Shown piece after piece: positions 1 to 10,300 of a DNA stretch of 64,000 bases. The notes under the pieces were generated by a model that was given only the letters and a program-made list of their open reading frames with translations, did not search any database and had not been told where the DNA came from. The stretch's first letter is position 1; each line of letters starts with the position of its first letter. Location of the stretch: positions 54,456,534 to 54,520,533 of the forward strand of contig OX101812.2 in NCBI GenBank assembly GCA_944452925.2. The letters run 5' to 3'. Both the position numbers and the translations under genes were made by a program. Source of the stretch: Chrysolina oricalcia (lineage: Eukaryota; Arthropoda; Insecta; Coleoptera; Chrysomelidae).

Positions 1-1470
1 ACTGCAACGACTGCTGCTGCGGCTCAATCTATAAATCTAGCTTTATAGTCCCGACGATCAGATTGCTCAAAAGTGATTGAAAACTGGTAAATTGTTAACG
101 CAATGGCTCGAACCAATTTAGTTCACAAAGGACGGTTCATTAAAGAAAGTCATGTGAAAAAAAGACGCAATGCAGTCGCAGCGATGTTGGTTGCAAAACA
201 AAAATTAGAAATGTAAACTGGATTGTTAGATGATGATCGTTCTTGATTTATGCAAATGTGCAGAACTTCAGGAAAAAAAATGGAATCGGGCCAAACTAGA
301 AGAGAGGTAAAATATACTACAAAAACCAATAAAGTGATCACAAATTTTCTTCGACCATTTTGTTCAGAAAATTATTTCAATTCCACGTCTAATATTTTCC
401 AAAATTCCCATGTAATTATATTCTGACGATAATATGAGTAGGGAGGTTGCCCAATTCTCCAATTTTTAGTGTTTTAATTTTCTATATTTCCTGGTCTATT
501 TATTTCAGGATATATTTCTCGTGTCCCTTACGAGCTGCAGCGAGTTGTTGCTATTGCTCTTGACTTGGTCATTTTCATGCTCTTATCGATCAAAACATTG
601 TGGACTTTGGGAGCTTGTATTTCGATGATTAGATGGACGAATTTGTCCAGATTTGGTTATTTGAATTGTTATCGAGTTTACTGACATTTTTAAGTTTTCC
701 ATCAAATTTGTAAGACGCGTTGCTTCTGTACAGCGTGTTATTTGGAACAATGATTGCATTTGGCCTATGGTGCTATCATTTAAAAGTATTTTTGGGAGCA
801 ACTTTGAGTACAATTATCTCCGATTCTAATTGGACAAAAATTCTCAAAAAAAAATCAGCTGATGAAGCCACTGTCAAGAAATATCATACCAAATTTTCAT
901 TGTATTTGTAAGACAACTAGTCTAGCGTTCCAAATACCTTACTGAGAACAATAAATTCCATTGTGTATTAAATAAAGCATTGAAAATAATGTACAGCAGT
1001 TCTCACAACACACGGAGCAGGAAAAATGAAAAAATTGGAGCAATTGATAGTTGTCCGGCGATAAGCCAAAGATGGACTTGCAGTGTTGTCTACTTCATCC
1101 GCGAAATTAACTGGTCTGTGGAAAGTGAAAGGATTACGAGCTGGAATAGTTTTAAACTTCACTGTTGTTATTCGTGATATGGAAATTTCATTAACAATGA
1201 TCGACGATTCACGCCAAGGAGCAAAATATTGGATTTCGCTTGAGAAGGAAGGGGCTGGGCAATAGTTAATTGACCTTATTTATTCTCTCCTATGTTCCGT
1301 TCAACACAAAATCTTCAAATTGCTTGGGTAACTCATTATGTATTCTCTCTGGTATGGTATCTAATTTTCTTCCTGTTGTACATATTTATATTGACCCAAT
1401 CATTAAACTTTCTAAGTAAATGTTTCATAAAAAGATCCCGTCGTCGATCGAACCGATCTTTTGTCAAGGG
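1..1470. other. Unassigned region with short coding-like pieces
   Basis: No gene is recognised here. On the plus strand a 37-codon ORF at 103-216 is very basic (begins MARTNLVHKGRFIKESHVKK). A stretch after a plausible acceptor near 510 reads hydrophobic and membrane-like (begins GYISRVPYELQRVV), and 720-911 is open for 63 codons, again hydrophobic at first and lysine-rich at the end. Positions 1083-1265 and 1292-1498 give two more short open frames. These could be degraded exons of one upstream gene or of a transposon. I could not assign a family. Confidence 0.3.
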
Positions 1471-1628
1471 TGATAGAATATGCAGTAGAAAAATATAAGT
1501 GACACACTGTGACAAGGTTTCTAGCAGAACTTTTTTTTAATAATCAAATAATACATGACAACATGCTCAATATGAAAATACATATACTGTATGATACACC
1601 TGGAACCTTTGATATCCCTTATTCAACA
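1471..1628 (-). repeat. Copia 3' LTR
   Basis: Direct repeat of 5819-5976, 158 bp, with no differences seen. It is preceded on the minus strand by the purine-rich tract at 1629-1640 that primes plus-strand synthesis. The ORF stop codon (1619-1621) lies inside this LTR. Confidence 0.95.
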
Positions 1629-4600
1629 CTCCCCCTCAAAGTTTCAGGATTTTCTTGTAAGACTCCCATGGATTTTCTGAAGGTAGAATGCTTCAAGGAC
1701 GACAAAGATTTTGTCAAGATATCAGCAGGCATTTCTTGAGTGGGCATATATTTCAAATCGATTAGACGATTTTTGTACACATCTCGTATAAAATGATGTC
1801 TAATATCGATGTGTTTAGTTCTGGAATGGTAAATAGGGTTTTGAACTAAACGCTGTGCCCCTTGATTGTCATTGTAAACAATAATTGTTTCTTGGGGAAT
1901 ACCTAATTCTTCCAAGAACTGTTTCAGGTATATAGCTTCTTTTGAACTCTCAGTAAGAGCCATGTACTCCGCCTCTGTGCTGGAGAGCGCTACTGTTCTC
2001 TGTTTGCGTGATTCCCAGCAAATGGCTCCTCCTCCAAATTTGAAGAAATACCCTGTATACGATCTTCTATCTTCATGACATGCACCCCAATCAGCATCTG
2101 TGTATCCAACAATGCTCTCACCTCCTCCTTGGAAAGTTAAGGAATACTGGCTTGTACCCTTTAAATATCGAAGAACACGCTTTGCAGCTTTCCAATGTTC
2201 TATTCCAAACTTAGAATTGAACTGGCTCAGCATACTCACAGTGTATGCAATATCTGGCCTCGTAGATGTAGCCAAATACATTAGAGAGCCAACTAGCGAT
2301 TGGTAAGGATACATTTTCTTCATTTCTTCAGACAAATGGGTAGATATTAACTTTAAATTCACTTCCAGCGGTGTTGATATGGGTTTGCAATCACTCATTC
2401 CAAAACGATCAAGAATAATTTTAATTAATGAGTTTTGGTTCATTGTTATTATTCTTTTCTGTTCGTTTTGATGAAACTCTATTCCCAGACAGTAACTTAT
2501 CGGACCCAAATCTTTCATTTCGAAGATTTCAGAGAGATGTTGTTTCAATCTGGTTATTTCTCCTGAACTGTTACTAGCTATAATGAGATCATCAACATAT
2601 ATGGCAATCAGTAACAAAACAGTACCATTTCTAAAAAAATATAGACATGGATCGGAATTTAAAGATTTCATTCCGAATTTCTGAAGTTCATAGTGCAATT
2701 TCATATACCATTGTCTACCTGATTGTTTGAGTCCGTACAGTGCCTTTTTAATATGGCACACCTTATTGCCTTTCTTGATAGATTTCAACCACTTTTCAGC
2801 ACTTTTCTGTATGTGATGATCGTGAGACTCATTTTCCTGTAATATATCTTCCAAAATATTCTCCAATTCATCTGGTAACTCCATAAAAATATCTTCTTCC
2901 AGCATACCATTCAGATACGCTGTCACCACATCCATCTGATGGACACTCATTCCGTATTCTACTGACAGGGCCATCAGCAATCGAACTGTACTTGCTCTGA
3001 CCACTGGAGCGAAAGTTTCATGGAAGTCTGTGCCATACTGCTGTGCATACCCTTTTGCTACCAATCTCGCCTTCCTTCTTTCGATGTTTCCATCTGTCTT
3101 AAACTTGGTAGTGAGTACTAGTCGGTTACCGATTGTTGAACGATTAACAGGTCGATCAACTATGTCCCATGTTTGGCATTTAATTTGAGCTAAATACTCC
3201 CTTTTTATGGCCTCCTTCCATTCTTTGGCATCTGGACCATTTAGAACTTCTTCAGGACACATGGAATTCTGATCTTGGGCCATACAAGAAAATTGTCTAT
3301 TTTCTGGATTAAATTTCATTCTGTATTCCTTCTTTGGCCTCCCAACTTTCCCTGTTCTTATTATTTTTGGTCTTCCAGGTCCCCTTGTTGGTGTTTCATC
3401 TGATTCCTCTTCAGAAAGTTCATTTATTTCTGGGATTTCTTGCAACTCATCTTCATTAATTTCTAGTGGAGGTTCGTTGGATTCTATTTCTTCCAAATCC
3501 TGATTTTGTTCAAGAGTCCCTTCATTTTTATCAATGAAAACTGTCCTGTTTTCTTCATCAGTATCTATGGCTTTTCTTGGCTGTTTTTCTTCTTCAGGAA
3601 TGAATTCTTCATATTTCCCATTTTCATCAAATTTATTCAAAAATTTCACATCTCTGCTGACAATAATTTTTCTGGCTTCACGATCGTATAATCTATAGGC
3701 TTTGGATTCATCTGAGTATCCAACGAAAATACATTCAGTAGACCTTTCCTGAAATTTTCCTTTCATTGGACATTTGTTGAGAACGAAAGCTCTACTTCCG
3801 AACATTTTGAAGTGACTAGCAGTAGGACGTTTTCTATTCCAAATGAAATAAGGTGTTTTCTCATTTAAAGCTGATGAAGGACATCTATTTCTAAGGTAAT
3901 TAGATGTAGCAATGGCTTCTGCCCAAAATGATGGTGGCAGATTCGACTGTATCAAATTACATCGGGCCATGTCCACCAGACATCTGTTCTTCCTTTCTGC
4001 TGTACCATTCTGTTCTGGAGTGTAAGGTGCAGCCAATCTTCTACGAATTCCATTTTCATTAAAAAATGTATTGAATTTTTGGTTGCAATACTCTGAAACA
4101 TTATCGCACTGGAACATTTTTATTTTCTTTCCAGTATGATTTTCGGCATATGCTTTATATTTGAGAAATACTTGGAAGACCTCAGATTTGCATTTCAAAA
4201 AATAAACTTCACAATATCTTGATAGATCATCGATGAAGGTCACAAAATACTTGGCTCCACCAATAGACTGCACTCTCATTGGACCACATACATCGGAGTG
4301 TATTATTTCCAGCAATTCTTGGGTTCTTTCTGATTCAGTTTTTGAGAACGGTAATCGAGTTTGTTTTCCCTTCAGGCAAATTTCACAGGTCTGCAGGGTA
4401 TCATTCTTCCCAAATTCGACTCCAAGAACCAATTTCTTTTGCTGTATATCTTTCAAACTTTTCAAATTTAAATGTCCAAATTTATAGTGCCATTCTTCCA
4501 ATTTATTCTTTGGTCCATTTAGCATAGTTGCTAATTTTGTGATTTCAGTATTTGTTCTGAGAAAATACAAATCTCCAATTCTATCCGCTACAGCCATTGT

Positions 4601-5740
4601 TTTCAAGTTTTCATTGAGTATCAGAGCCTTTTCTTTCTTGAAGTGAACTTCATGGCCTAGATTCGTTATTTTTGAGATTGATATCAAATTGGTTCTGAGA
4701 TCGGGAACATGAAGAGTATTCTGAAGTATCAAGTTTTTATCATAACTTCCACTAGAAATAGGTAAAGTAACTTCACCTATACCCACTATTTTCGTTTTGT
4801 CATGATTTGCCAAATTCAATGATCTAGAAATAGGTTTAATAGTTTCAAAATTTTCCATGAAAGCACTCATGTGCGAGGTGCATCCACTGTCAAGGCACCA
4901 CTTATTACGAGATTCAACTACAAAAACTTGATCAATGATACTCTCGCTATCTTCTAAGATATATGCTTGTTCAGCTTGACCTGCACTTTCTTCAGTACTT
5001 TTCTTCACTTTAATTCTACAGTCGATAGCTTTATGGCCGAATCGTCTGCACTTGTGGCATTTGAACTTGAAATCATTCTTCTTCTGTCCAAATTTCTCAT
5101 TTTTGTTGGATTTCTTGTTTGCAAACATTGCTTCTGGTACTTCATCTGCTTCTTTACATCTTCTCGCATCTGATTCCTCGATGATCTTAACTTTCAGAGC
5201 TTCTGGAGTAGGCAGTTCATCGCGTGATTCAATGGCACATCGAAAATTTTCGAATTCGTTTGGTAGACTGTATAGGAGCATGATGGTTAGGAGTTCCTCA
5301 TTGATTTTCAATCCCATATCTTCCAGTTTATCAACGATATCGAAAAAAGATGATAGATGATCTCTCACACTGCTTCCACTTTGCATTTTATTTAATGTAA
5401 GTTTCTTGAGCAAATTTGCCTTCCTTGCCGGACCCTTAGATTGGTATATCGATTCCAATTTCAACCAAATATCACGGGATGTGATGCATGATTTGATTTG
5501 TTTGAGTTCTGATGGATTAATAGATAGAATCAAATCGGATCGTGCTTTCTTGTCGGCAATTTCCCATTCTCTGGCAGCTTTCCTGGAATCATCATCCCCC
5601 ACTGCAACTAATGGTTTCGGAATTGACCCATCTACATAACACCATAAATCGTTTTTGGTCAAGATAGCTTCAACTTGAAGTTTCCAGGTGTCAAAATTTT
5701 CTTTTCCCAAAGATTCAATCTTCATAAGGTTACCGCTCAT
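1619..5740 (-). CDS. Copia-type Gag-Pol polyprotein
   Basis: A single 1373-residue polyprotein with the domain order of Ty1/copia elements. It has an N-terminal Gag region (about 1-210) and a CCHC zinc knuckle (C228, C231, H236, C241). The aspartic protease signature is DSGC at 284-287. The integrase has an HxxxH...CxxC zinc site near 418-455 and catalytic acidic residues at D483, D546 and E582 (the last before RKN). The reverse transcriptase has YVDD at 1048-1051, and RNase H has DADWG at 1215-1219. Two GRPK motifs resembling AT-hooks lie at about 789-803, between integrase and reverse transcriptase. There is no frameshift or stop. The first ATG after the 5' LTR begins the Gag-like sequence and was taken as the start. 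All catalytic motifs are present, so the protein could be active. Confidence 0.95.
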   Translation of the reverse strand: MSGNLMKIESLGKENFDTWKLQVEAILTKNDLWCYVDGSIPKPLVAVGDDDSRKAAREWEIADKKARSDLILSINPSELKQIKSCITSRDIWLKLESIYQSKGPARKANLLKKLTLNKMQSGSSVRDHLSSFFDIVDKLEDMGLKINEELLTIMLLYSLPNEFENFRCAIESRDELPTPEALKVKIIEESDARRCKEADEVPEAMFANKKSNKNEKFGQKKNDFKFKCHKCRRFGHKAIDCRIKVKKSTEESAGQAEQAYILEDSESIIDQVFVVESRNKWCLDSGCTSHMSAFMENFETIKPISRSLNLANHDKTKIVGIGEVTLPISSGSYDKNLILQNTLHVPDLRTNLISISKITNLGHEVHFKKEKALILNENLKTMAVADRIGDLYFLRTNTEITKLATMLNGPKNKLEEWHYKFGHLNLKSLKDIQQKKLVLGVEFGKNDTLQTCEICLKGKQTRLPFSKTESERTQELLEIIHSDVCGPMRVQSIGGAKYFVTFIDDLSRYCEVYFLKCKSEVFQVFLKYKAYAENHTGKKIKMFQCDNVSEYCNQKFNTFFNENGIRRRLAAPYTPEQNGTAERKNRCLVDMARCNLIQSNLPPSFWAEAIATSNYLRNRCPSSALNEKTPYFIWNRKRPTASHFKMFGSRAFVLNKCPMKGKFQERSTECIFVGYSDESKAYRLYDREARKIIVSRDVKFLNKFDENGKYEEFIPEEEKQPRKAIDTDEENRTVFIDKNEGTLEQNQDLEEIESNEPPLEINEDELQEIPEINELSEEESDETPTRGPGRPKIIRTGKVGRPKKEYRMKFNPENRQFSCMAQDQNSMCPEEVLNGPDAKEWKEAIKREYLAQIKCQTWDIVDRPVNRSTIGNRLVLTTKFKTDGNIERRKARLVAKGYAQQYGTDFHETFAPVVRASTVRLLMALSVEYGMSVHQMDVVTAYLNGMLEEDIFMELPDELENILEDILQENESHDHHIQKSAEKWLKSIKKGNKVCHIKKALYGLKQSGRQWYMKLHYELQKFGMKSLNSDPCLYFFRNGTVLLLIAIYVDDLIIASNSSGEITRLKQHLSEIFEMKDLGPISYCLGIEFHQNEQKRIITMNQNSLIKIILDRFGMSDCKPISTPLEVNLKLISTHLSEEMKKMYPYQSLVGSLMYLATSTRPDIAYTVSMLSQFNSKFGIEHWKAAKRVLRYLKGTSQYSLTFQGGGESIVGYTDADWGACHEDRRSYTGYFFKFGGGAICWESRKQRTVALSSTEAEYMALTESSKEAIYLKQFLEELGIPQETIIVYNDNQGAQRLVQNPIYHSRTKHIDIRHHFIRDVYKNRLIDLKYMPTQEMPADILTKSLSSLKHSTFRKSMGVLQENPETLRGSVE

Positions 5741-5818
5741 GATTCCACTATTATGATGAAGTTCCGTATTTCAATATTTCAATACGTAAAGATTCAATAG
5801 TATTCTGGGCCCATAACC

Positions 5819-5976
5819 TGATAGAATATGCAGTAGAAAAATATAAGTGACACACTGTGACAAGGTTTCTAGCAGAACTTTTTTTTAATAATCAAATAAT
5901 ACATGACAACATGCTCAATATGAAAATACATATACTGTATGATACACCTGGAACCTTTGATATCCCTTATTCAACA
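5819..5976 (-). repeat. Copia 5' LTR
   Basis: Direct repeat of 1471-1628. The primer-binding site (minus strand GGTTATGGGCCCAG, about 5805-5818) starts at the LTR edge. The gag start lies 78 bp further on at 5740. Confidence 0.95.
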
Positions 5977-5981
5977 AAGGG

Positions 5982-7121
5982 TCTATGATTATTTTTTTTT
6001 AACTTGGATATTTTTTTTTGTGAAGAAACTATGTAACATATGTGTTCCAATTCTGGGAATCTTGGCACAGCGTAATTTTTTGTACAGTATGATCAGAAAT
6101 CATTGATTGTATTACTTCTAAGTGAAGATAATCACAGTTTGTTAAAATATTATCCATTGTGGAACTGGATTTCTTGTAATTTGTGTGTACTTTTCGATTG
6201 TATTACTGAAGTTATAAAAGCTAAATGGACTTATGGACTCAAATTTTTCTACCAAATCGTAAAAATGTATGCCCAAATCTCCTGCTAGCACAACTATAAA
6301 GTCTGAATTCACAGTTTTCAAATAGTTCATTTTCGTTCATATATAAAAAGTAAAGGTCGCGTACACAACTTCTTTGAAAGGCCTATTTCTGATTTTTGTT
6401 GGTACACAGTTCTAGAATCCCTTTGTTTATTATTCTCGAAGAAATCATCTAGCCAATCATAAGCATATTGAGAATTTTGCCAACAATTTTCCTCGGTAAA
6501 TGGTTTCAAATCCAGGAACTCTGTGATGTCATATTGGTTATTCTATACATCTTTTTTAAATATATAAGGTGTGAGTTGTTGAGCAATAATATATAATTCA
6601 TAAATGTGAGGATTCTAACAAAGTCTGAGAAAATACATGAAAGTAAAAGTTCGACAATGTGGAAGGGTATTTTGACGTTGTCGAAATTATTTAATAATAA
6701 TAAGTTTGTTTATTTCAATAAAATGGATATAAATTACTTCAAAGAAATTTACAAATAAACATGGAGAACCACAAAGCCATAGGCTGTCCGTGGTGCAAAT
6801 GTGTATACATAAAATTAGATAATAAAAATTAAGAATTGAGGTTGAACTAGTCACTGCAATGTCTATTTTTCACTAGCATTTCTTCAATATTTGTGTCATT
6901 TGTTTTCAAAAATTGTTCGTAAGCAGTTAATTACATATATTTTTATATTTGAGGCAATATGTTTACAGGTCTGAATTCAGAATCTTTGATGGTACTAGTT
7001 TTAAGTAATGTGGGAATCCAATTTCTTGTAACTCTCTCAACAATAACAAGGTGTTAATAAATAAATAATTCAACTTGTCTTCAAACAATTGTTGTTTATA
7101 ATTCTTTTGCTTTTCGCACAG
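5982..7121 (-). other. Intergenic/intronic DNA with LINE fragments
   Basis: At 6142-6330 the minus strand reads like a degraded LINE endonuclease (GDLGIHF in place of the usual GDFNI, then a TxITRN-like stretch), with stops on both sides. At 6690-6860 the minus strand resembles a LINE 3' end that finishes in a short ATT repeat. Both are weak calls. The last bases before 7122 are the pyrimidine-rich end of a fatty acyl-CoA reductase intron. Confidence 0.35.
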
Positions 7122-7304
7122 TTATTGGCTCTTGGAAAGAACCAGTTCCAGGATGGACAATAAGTAAAAATGGTCCACAAGGTTTTTTGATGGGTGCCTC
7201 AAAAGGAGTGATACGACGATTACCCACAAGCACAGAAATAATTTATGACTATATACCAGTGGATATTGTCGTTAACAATTTGCTGACAGCTGGATTTTAT
7301 GCAG
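7122..7304 (+). CDS. Fatty acyl-CoA reductase exon A
   Basis: Acceptor TTTTCGCACAG ends at 7121 and donor GTGAGT starts at 7305. The exon holds the conserved EPVPGW...NGP...IPVDIVVNNLL region at the end of the NAD-binding domain. It begins with two bases that complete a codon from a missing upstream exon. Confidence 0.9.
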
Positions 7305-10300
7305 GTGAGTTTCAAAATGCTTTTTATATAGAGATAAATATTCTTAAAACTTGAAAGTATCCCCTAAGTTGGTGTTTAGCAGCTTTTGATTTAGCATTCA
7401 TCCAAACCCATGGAGCCGTATATGTAGATTATTAAATTAACCCCAAATACATCACCAAAAATTTGAACAAATTTCAACTTTTCTCTTTTTAAAGGTTATA
7501 GAGTTTCTGCTACTTACTGAAAAGCAAAGCTTTACAAGGAACTTCAAGAAGTATCAGAATCACACAAAAAAGTGCTTGAATAAGGAACTAATTGACATGT
7601 GTTTCTGAACAAAATCATTTTGGGAGAATTCTCTTTAGTTTTTCATGAAGTGGATTCTTTATCCCTCTTAGGGCCGGTTTTTCAATTCGAAGTAATTACC
7701 AGATTAACTAATCCTGGTTTCGTTGCTAGGGAACTAGCGATTCGATTGGCTAAGATCTATTAACTGAATCAAGTTTAGTTGATCTATCGATCATCTCCGA
7801 ATGAACAACCGGTTTTGCAGAATGTTATCTGTCACCTTCTGGTGAGCTAGGTATGATGTTGTGAACAGAGTTCACAGCACAAATTTTGAATTCTATAATA
7901 AAGTAGTAAAATAATTTTACTTATGTGTCAAAAAATTCAGGTACAAAACACTGAAAAAACTGAAAGGTAAAAACTCTGTTAAATCATAGAATAAGTTGGC
8001 TTCTAATAATAGTACTCTTTATTTATGAAATATACGGTACATTACTTGTAAAACATACAAGTGAAATGGTGTCAATACATACAATCACTACTATTTATTC
8101 GATAATTCTTCCAGAGAATGAGATCTCAAACCCTCTGGGAAAAACTTTGCTGTGTCATTTCCAAATTTTGAGTGTGAAATCTCGTTAAACCAGATCGGGA
8201 CTGTTATGTCGTTAGATCTAGTTTGATTTGAATGGATGTCATGGTACTTAGAAAAAGTATTTATTTTTCTATAAATATTTTCTACCCTCCCAGGGTACTG
8301 AGGGATTTCATGATATCTCGGACGATGCAATACTTATACAAACTAAATTCGTGATTTCAAAAGCATTTAATTAAATGATATAAAGTTAAAACATCAAAAC
8401 TTTTACATCTGTCAATGAACAATTCTCGTGACAATGAAAAAACCTTAGCAACCATACACAAACAAATATTGGGATTTCGTCCATGGAAAGTCTGATATCT
8501 GCGTATGAATGCGTATGATCCGACAGATTCACACTGATAACCTTACAATATATTTATTGACTAGTTTTTCAACTCATGGTTGTTTTAATTATTTCCCAAA
8601 TTCGGTCTACTCGATTGCTGGTTTCATCAACTTCTTGGATGAAGATCATTTCGACCTAAATAATTTATTTTCCATACAGGTCAAACAAAGCCTCTCAATG
8701 TGGCAGTTTATCACGCAACATCCAGTACAAGAAATCCGTTCCGATGGCGATTAGTTGAAGACAAAATTAATGGCTACCTGCACGAGTATCCTTTGAAAAG
8801 TGCAGTGTGGTATCCATATTTGAAGTTCATTCCATCACTTACTTGGTACAGAATATCAGCATTTTTTGTTCATTTCTTTCCTGCTATGATTTTGGACACT
8901 GTCACACGTCTCAGTGGAGGCCGACCCATGTGAGTAGCTTTAGTAGTTTGAATTTCCACCTAAACTTGTTGGTTAATTTGCTAAAACCGTCAATAATATG
9001 GCATTGGTATCTTTTCTATTATACTATGATTTTTTTTAGTTTAATGAAACTGCACAGAAATGTTAATGCCTCGCTTAATATGCTGGAAAAATTCATCTTT
9101 TCGGAATGGAAATTTTCAGCCACAAAAACTATAGATTTGCAGGTAAATATAAAACTGAAAAAATTACTTTGAGCTTATTATTTACAAAGTATTTTTTGGT
9201 GTGTAAAGTATTGCAGGAGAGTTGTGCTATCCATAAAAAAAAATAAGAAAACTTACCCCTTGAAATTTTCAGAATACCTGGACACCACATTATACACTGA
9301 TTGTTGTGTTGAAGGTATACCGGTTGTCGGCGAAAGGTGGCTCGCCCCCATAACTTTTTTGTTTTTGAATATGGAATGAAATTTGGAGGATCTATATACA
9401 ATATAAATATGCATTTGTTGACATGTGATTCAGCTTCATGCAATGCTGTTACCAGAAGTGCCATACACTTTATATTTTCAGTTCTTTTGTCACCACATGA
9501 CATTCTTAATACAAACATATGTCACTTTTTGTAACCAAAATTCATTTTTAATTTAATTTTGCAATCCAGAGTTATTTTCAAATCACTAATTTCATATTCC
9601 TAACATTTTGGGAAACATACAAATTTACTGTTTTCGATCAAAATATATCTGCTATGAGAAATTTAATTTTTACATTTGTATTACAATTTTTTTTTCCAAA
9701 TAGCAACATGGTATTTTATTATGATTAATTTGATACCACATACTATTAGGTTTGAAACACAATTCCGTTAAAGAACTCTAGAAGATCACGTTAGATCTTT
9801 CTTAAAATTAACTTTTTTTTGCGATTGAACAAGATTCAAATGCATCATTAAGCTGTCTTTAAAAAAATGTATTTACTTGTGTCGAACGACATCTTATTCT
9901 ACGCGCTTCTGCAAGACTGCAAAAGTTCAGTACATTATTGTTTGAAAAACTAGTGTATAATAATGCAAAGAGTTATGTCATTAGTTTTTATCAATGATTT
10001 TGTTTTATCAGATGTATTGGTCACATGTTACTCAATGCATTTTAACCTCAAAATATTTTATATTTGAGGAAGATTTAACGTAATCTTTTCAACGTAAGTT
10101 TATTTGAAACCTAATAGTGTGTAGTAACACATTAATCGTAATAAAATGCTCTTTTTTTTCTAACCCGACGAGCCACAAGATTCCATTTGAAAAAAAAGGT
10201 GTTATATAGATTTAAGAATTAAATTTCATATATCAGATACACCTTGAATTAGTGATTTGAACGTATTCAGAGCCCTCTACATTGAAAAATGACTTTCAAA

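Larger units (their letters stand above)
1471..5976 (-). mobile_element. Intact Ty1/copia LTR retrotransposon
   Basis: This is a 4506-bp element. Two 158-bp LTRs (1471-1628 and 5819-5976) look identical base for base and carry TG...CA ends. The 5-bp duplication AAGGG lies at 1466-1470 and 5977-5981. Next to the 5' LTR on the minus strand is the primer site GGTTATGGGCCCAG, which resembles the copia-group site that pairs with initiator tRNA-Met. A purine tract (TTTGAGGGGGAG) abuts the 3' LTR. One uninterrupted ORF fills the interior. Identical LTRs, a perfect duplication and an intact ORF imply a very recent insertion, possibly still active. Confidence 0.96.

Noticed and set aside
5052..5360. 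Plus-strand ORFs inside the copia element
   Set aside because: They are shadows of the intact minus-strand polyprotein.
8807..9172. A 121-codon plus-strand gene
   Set aside because: It is a read-through of two fatty acyl-CoA reductase exons and the intron between them in a mixed frame.
9129..9518. A 129-codon minus-strand gene
   Set aside because: It spans an exon edge and the left end of a palindromic element; no recognisable motif.
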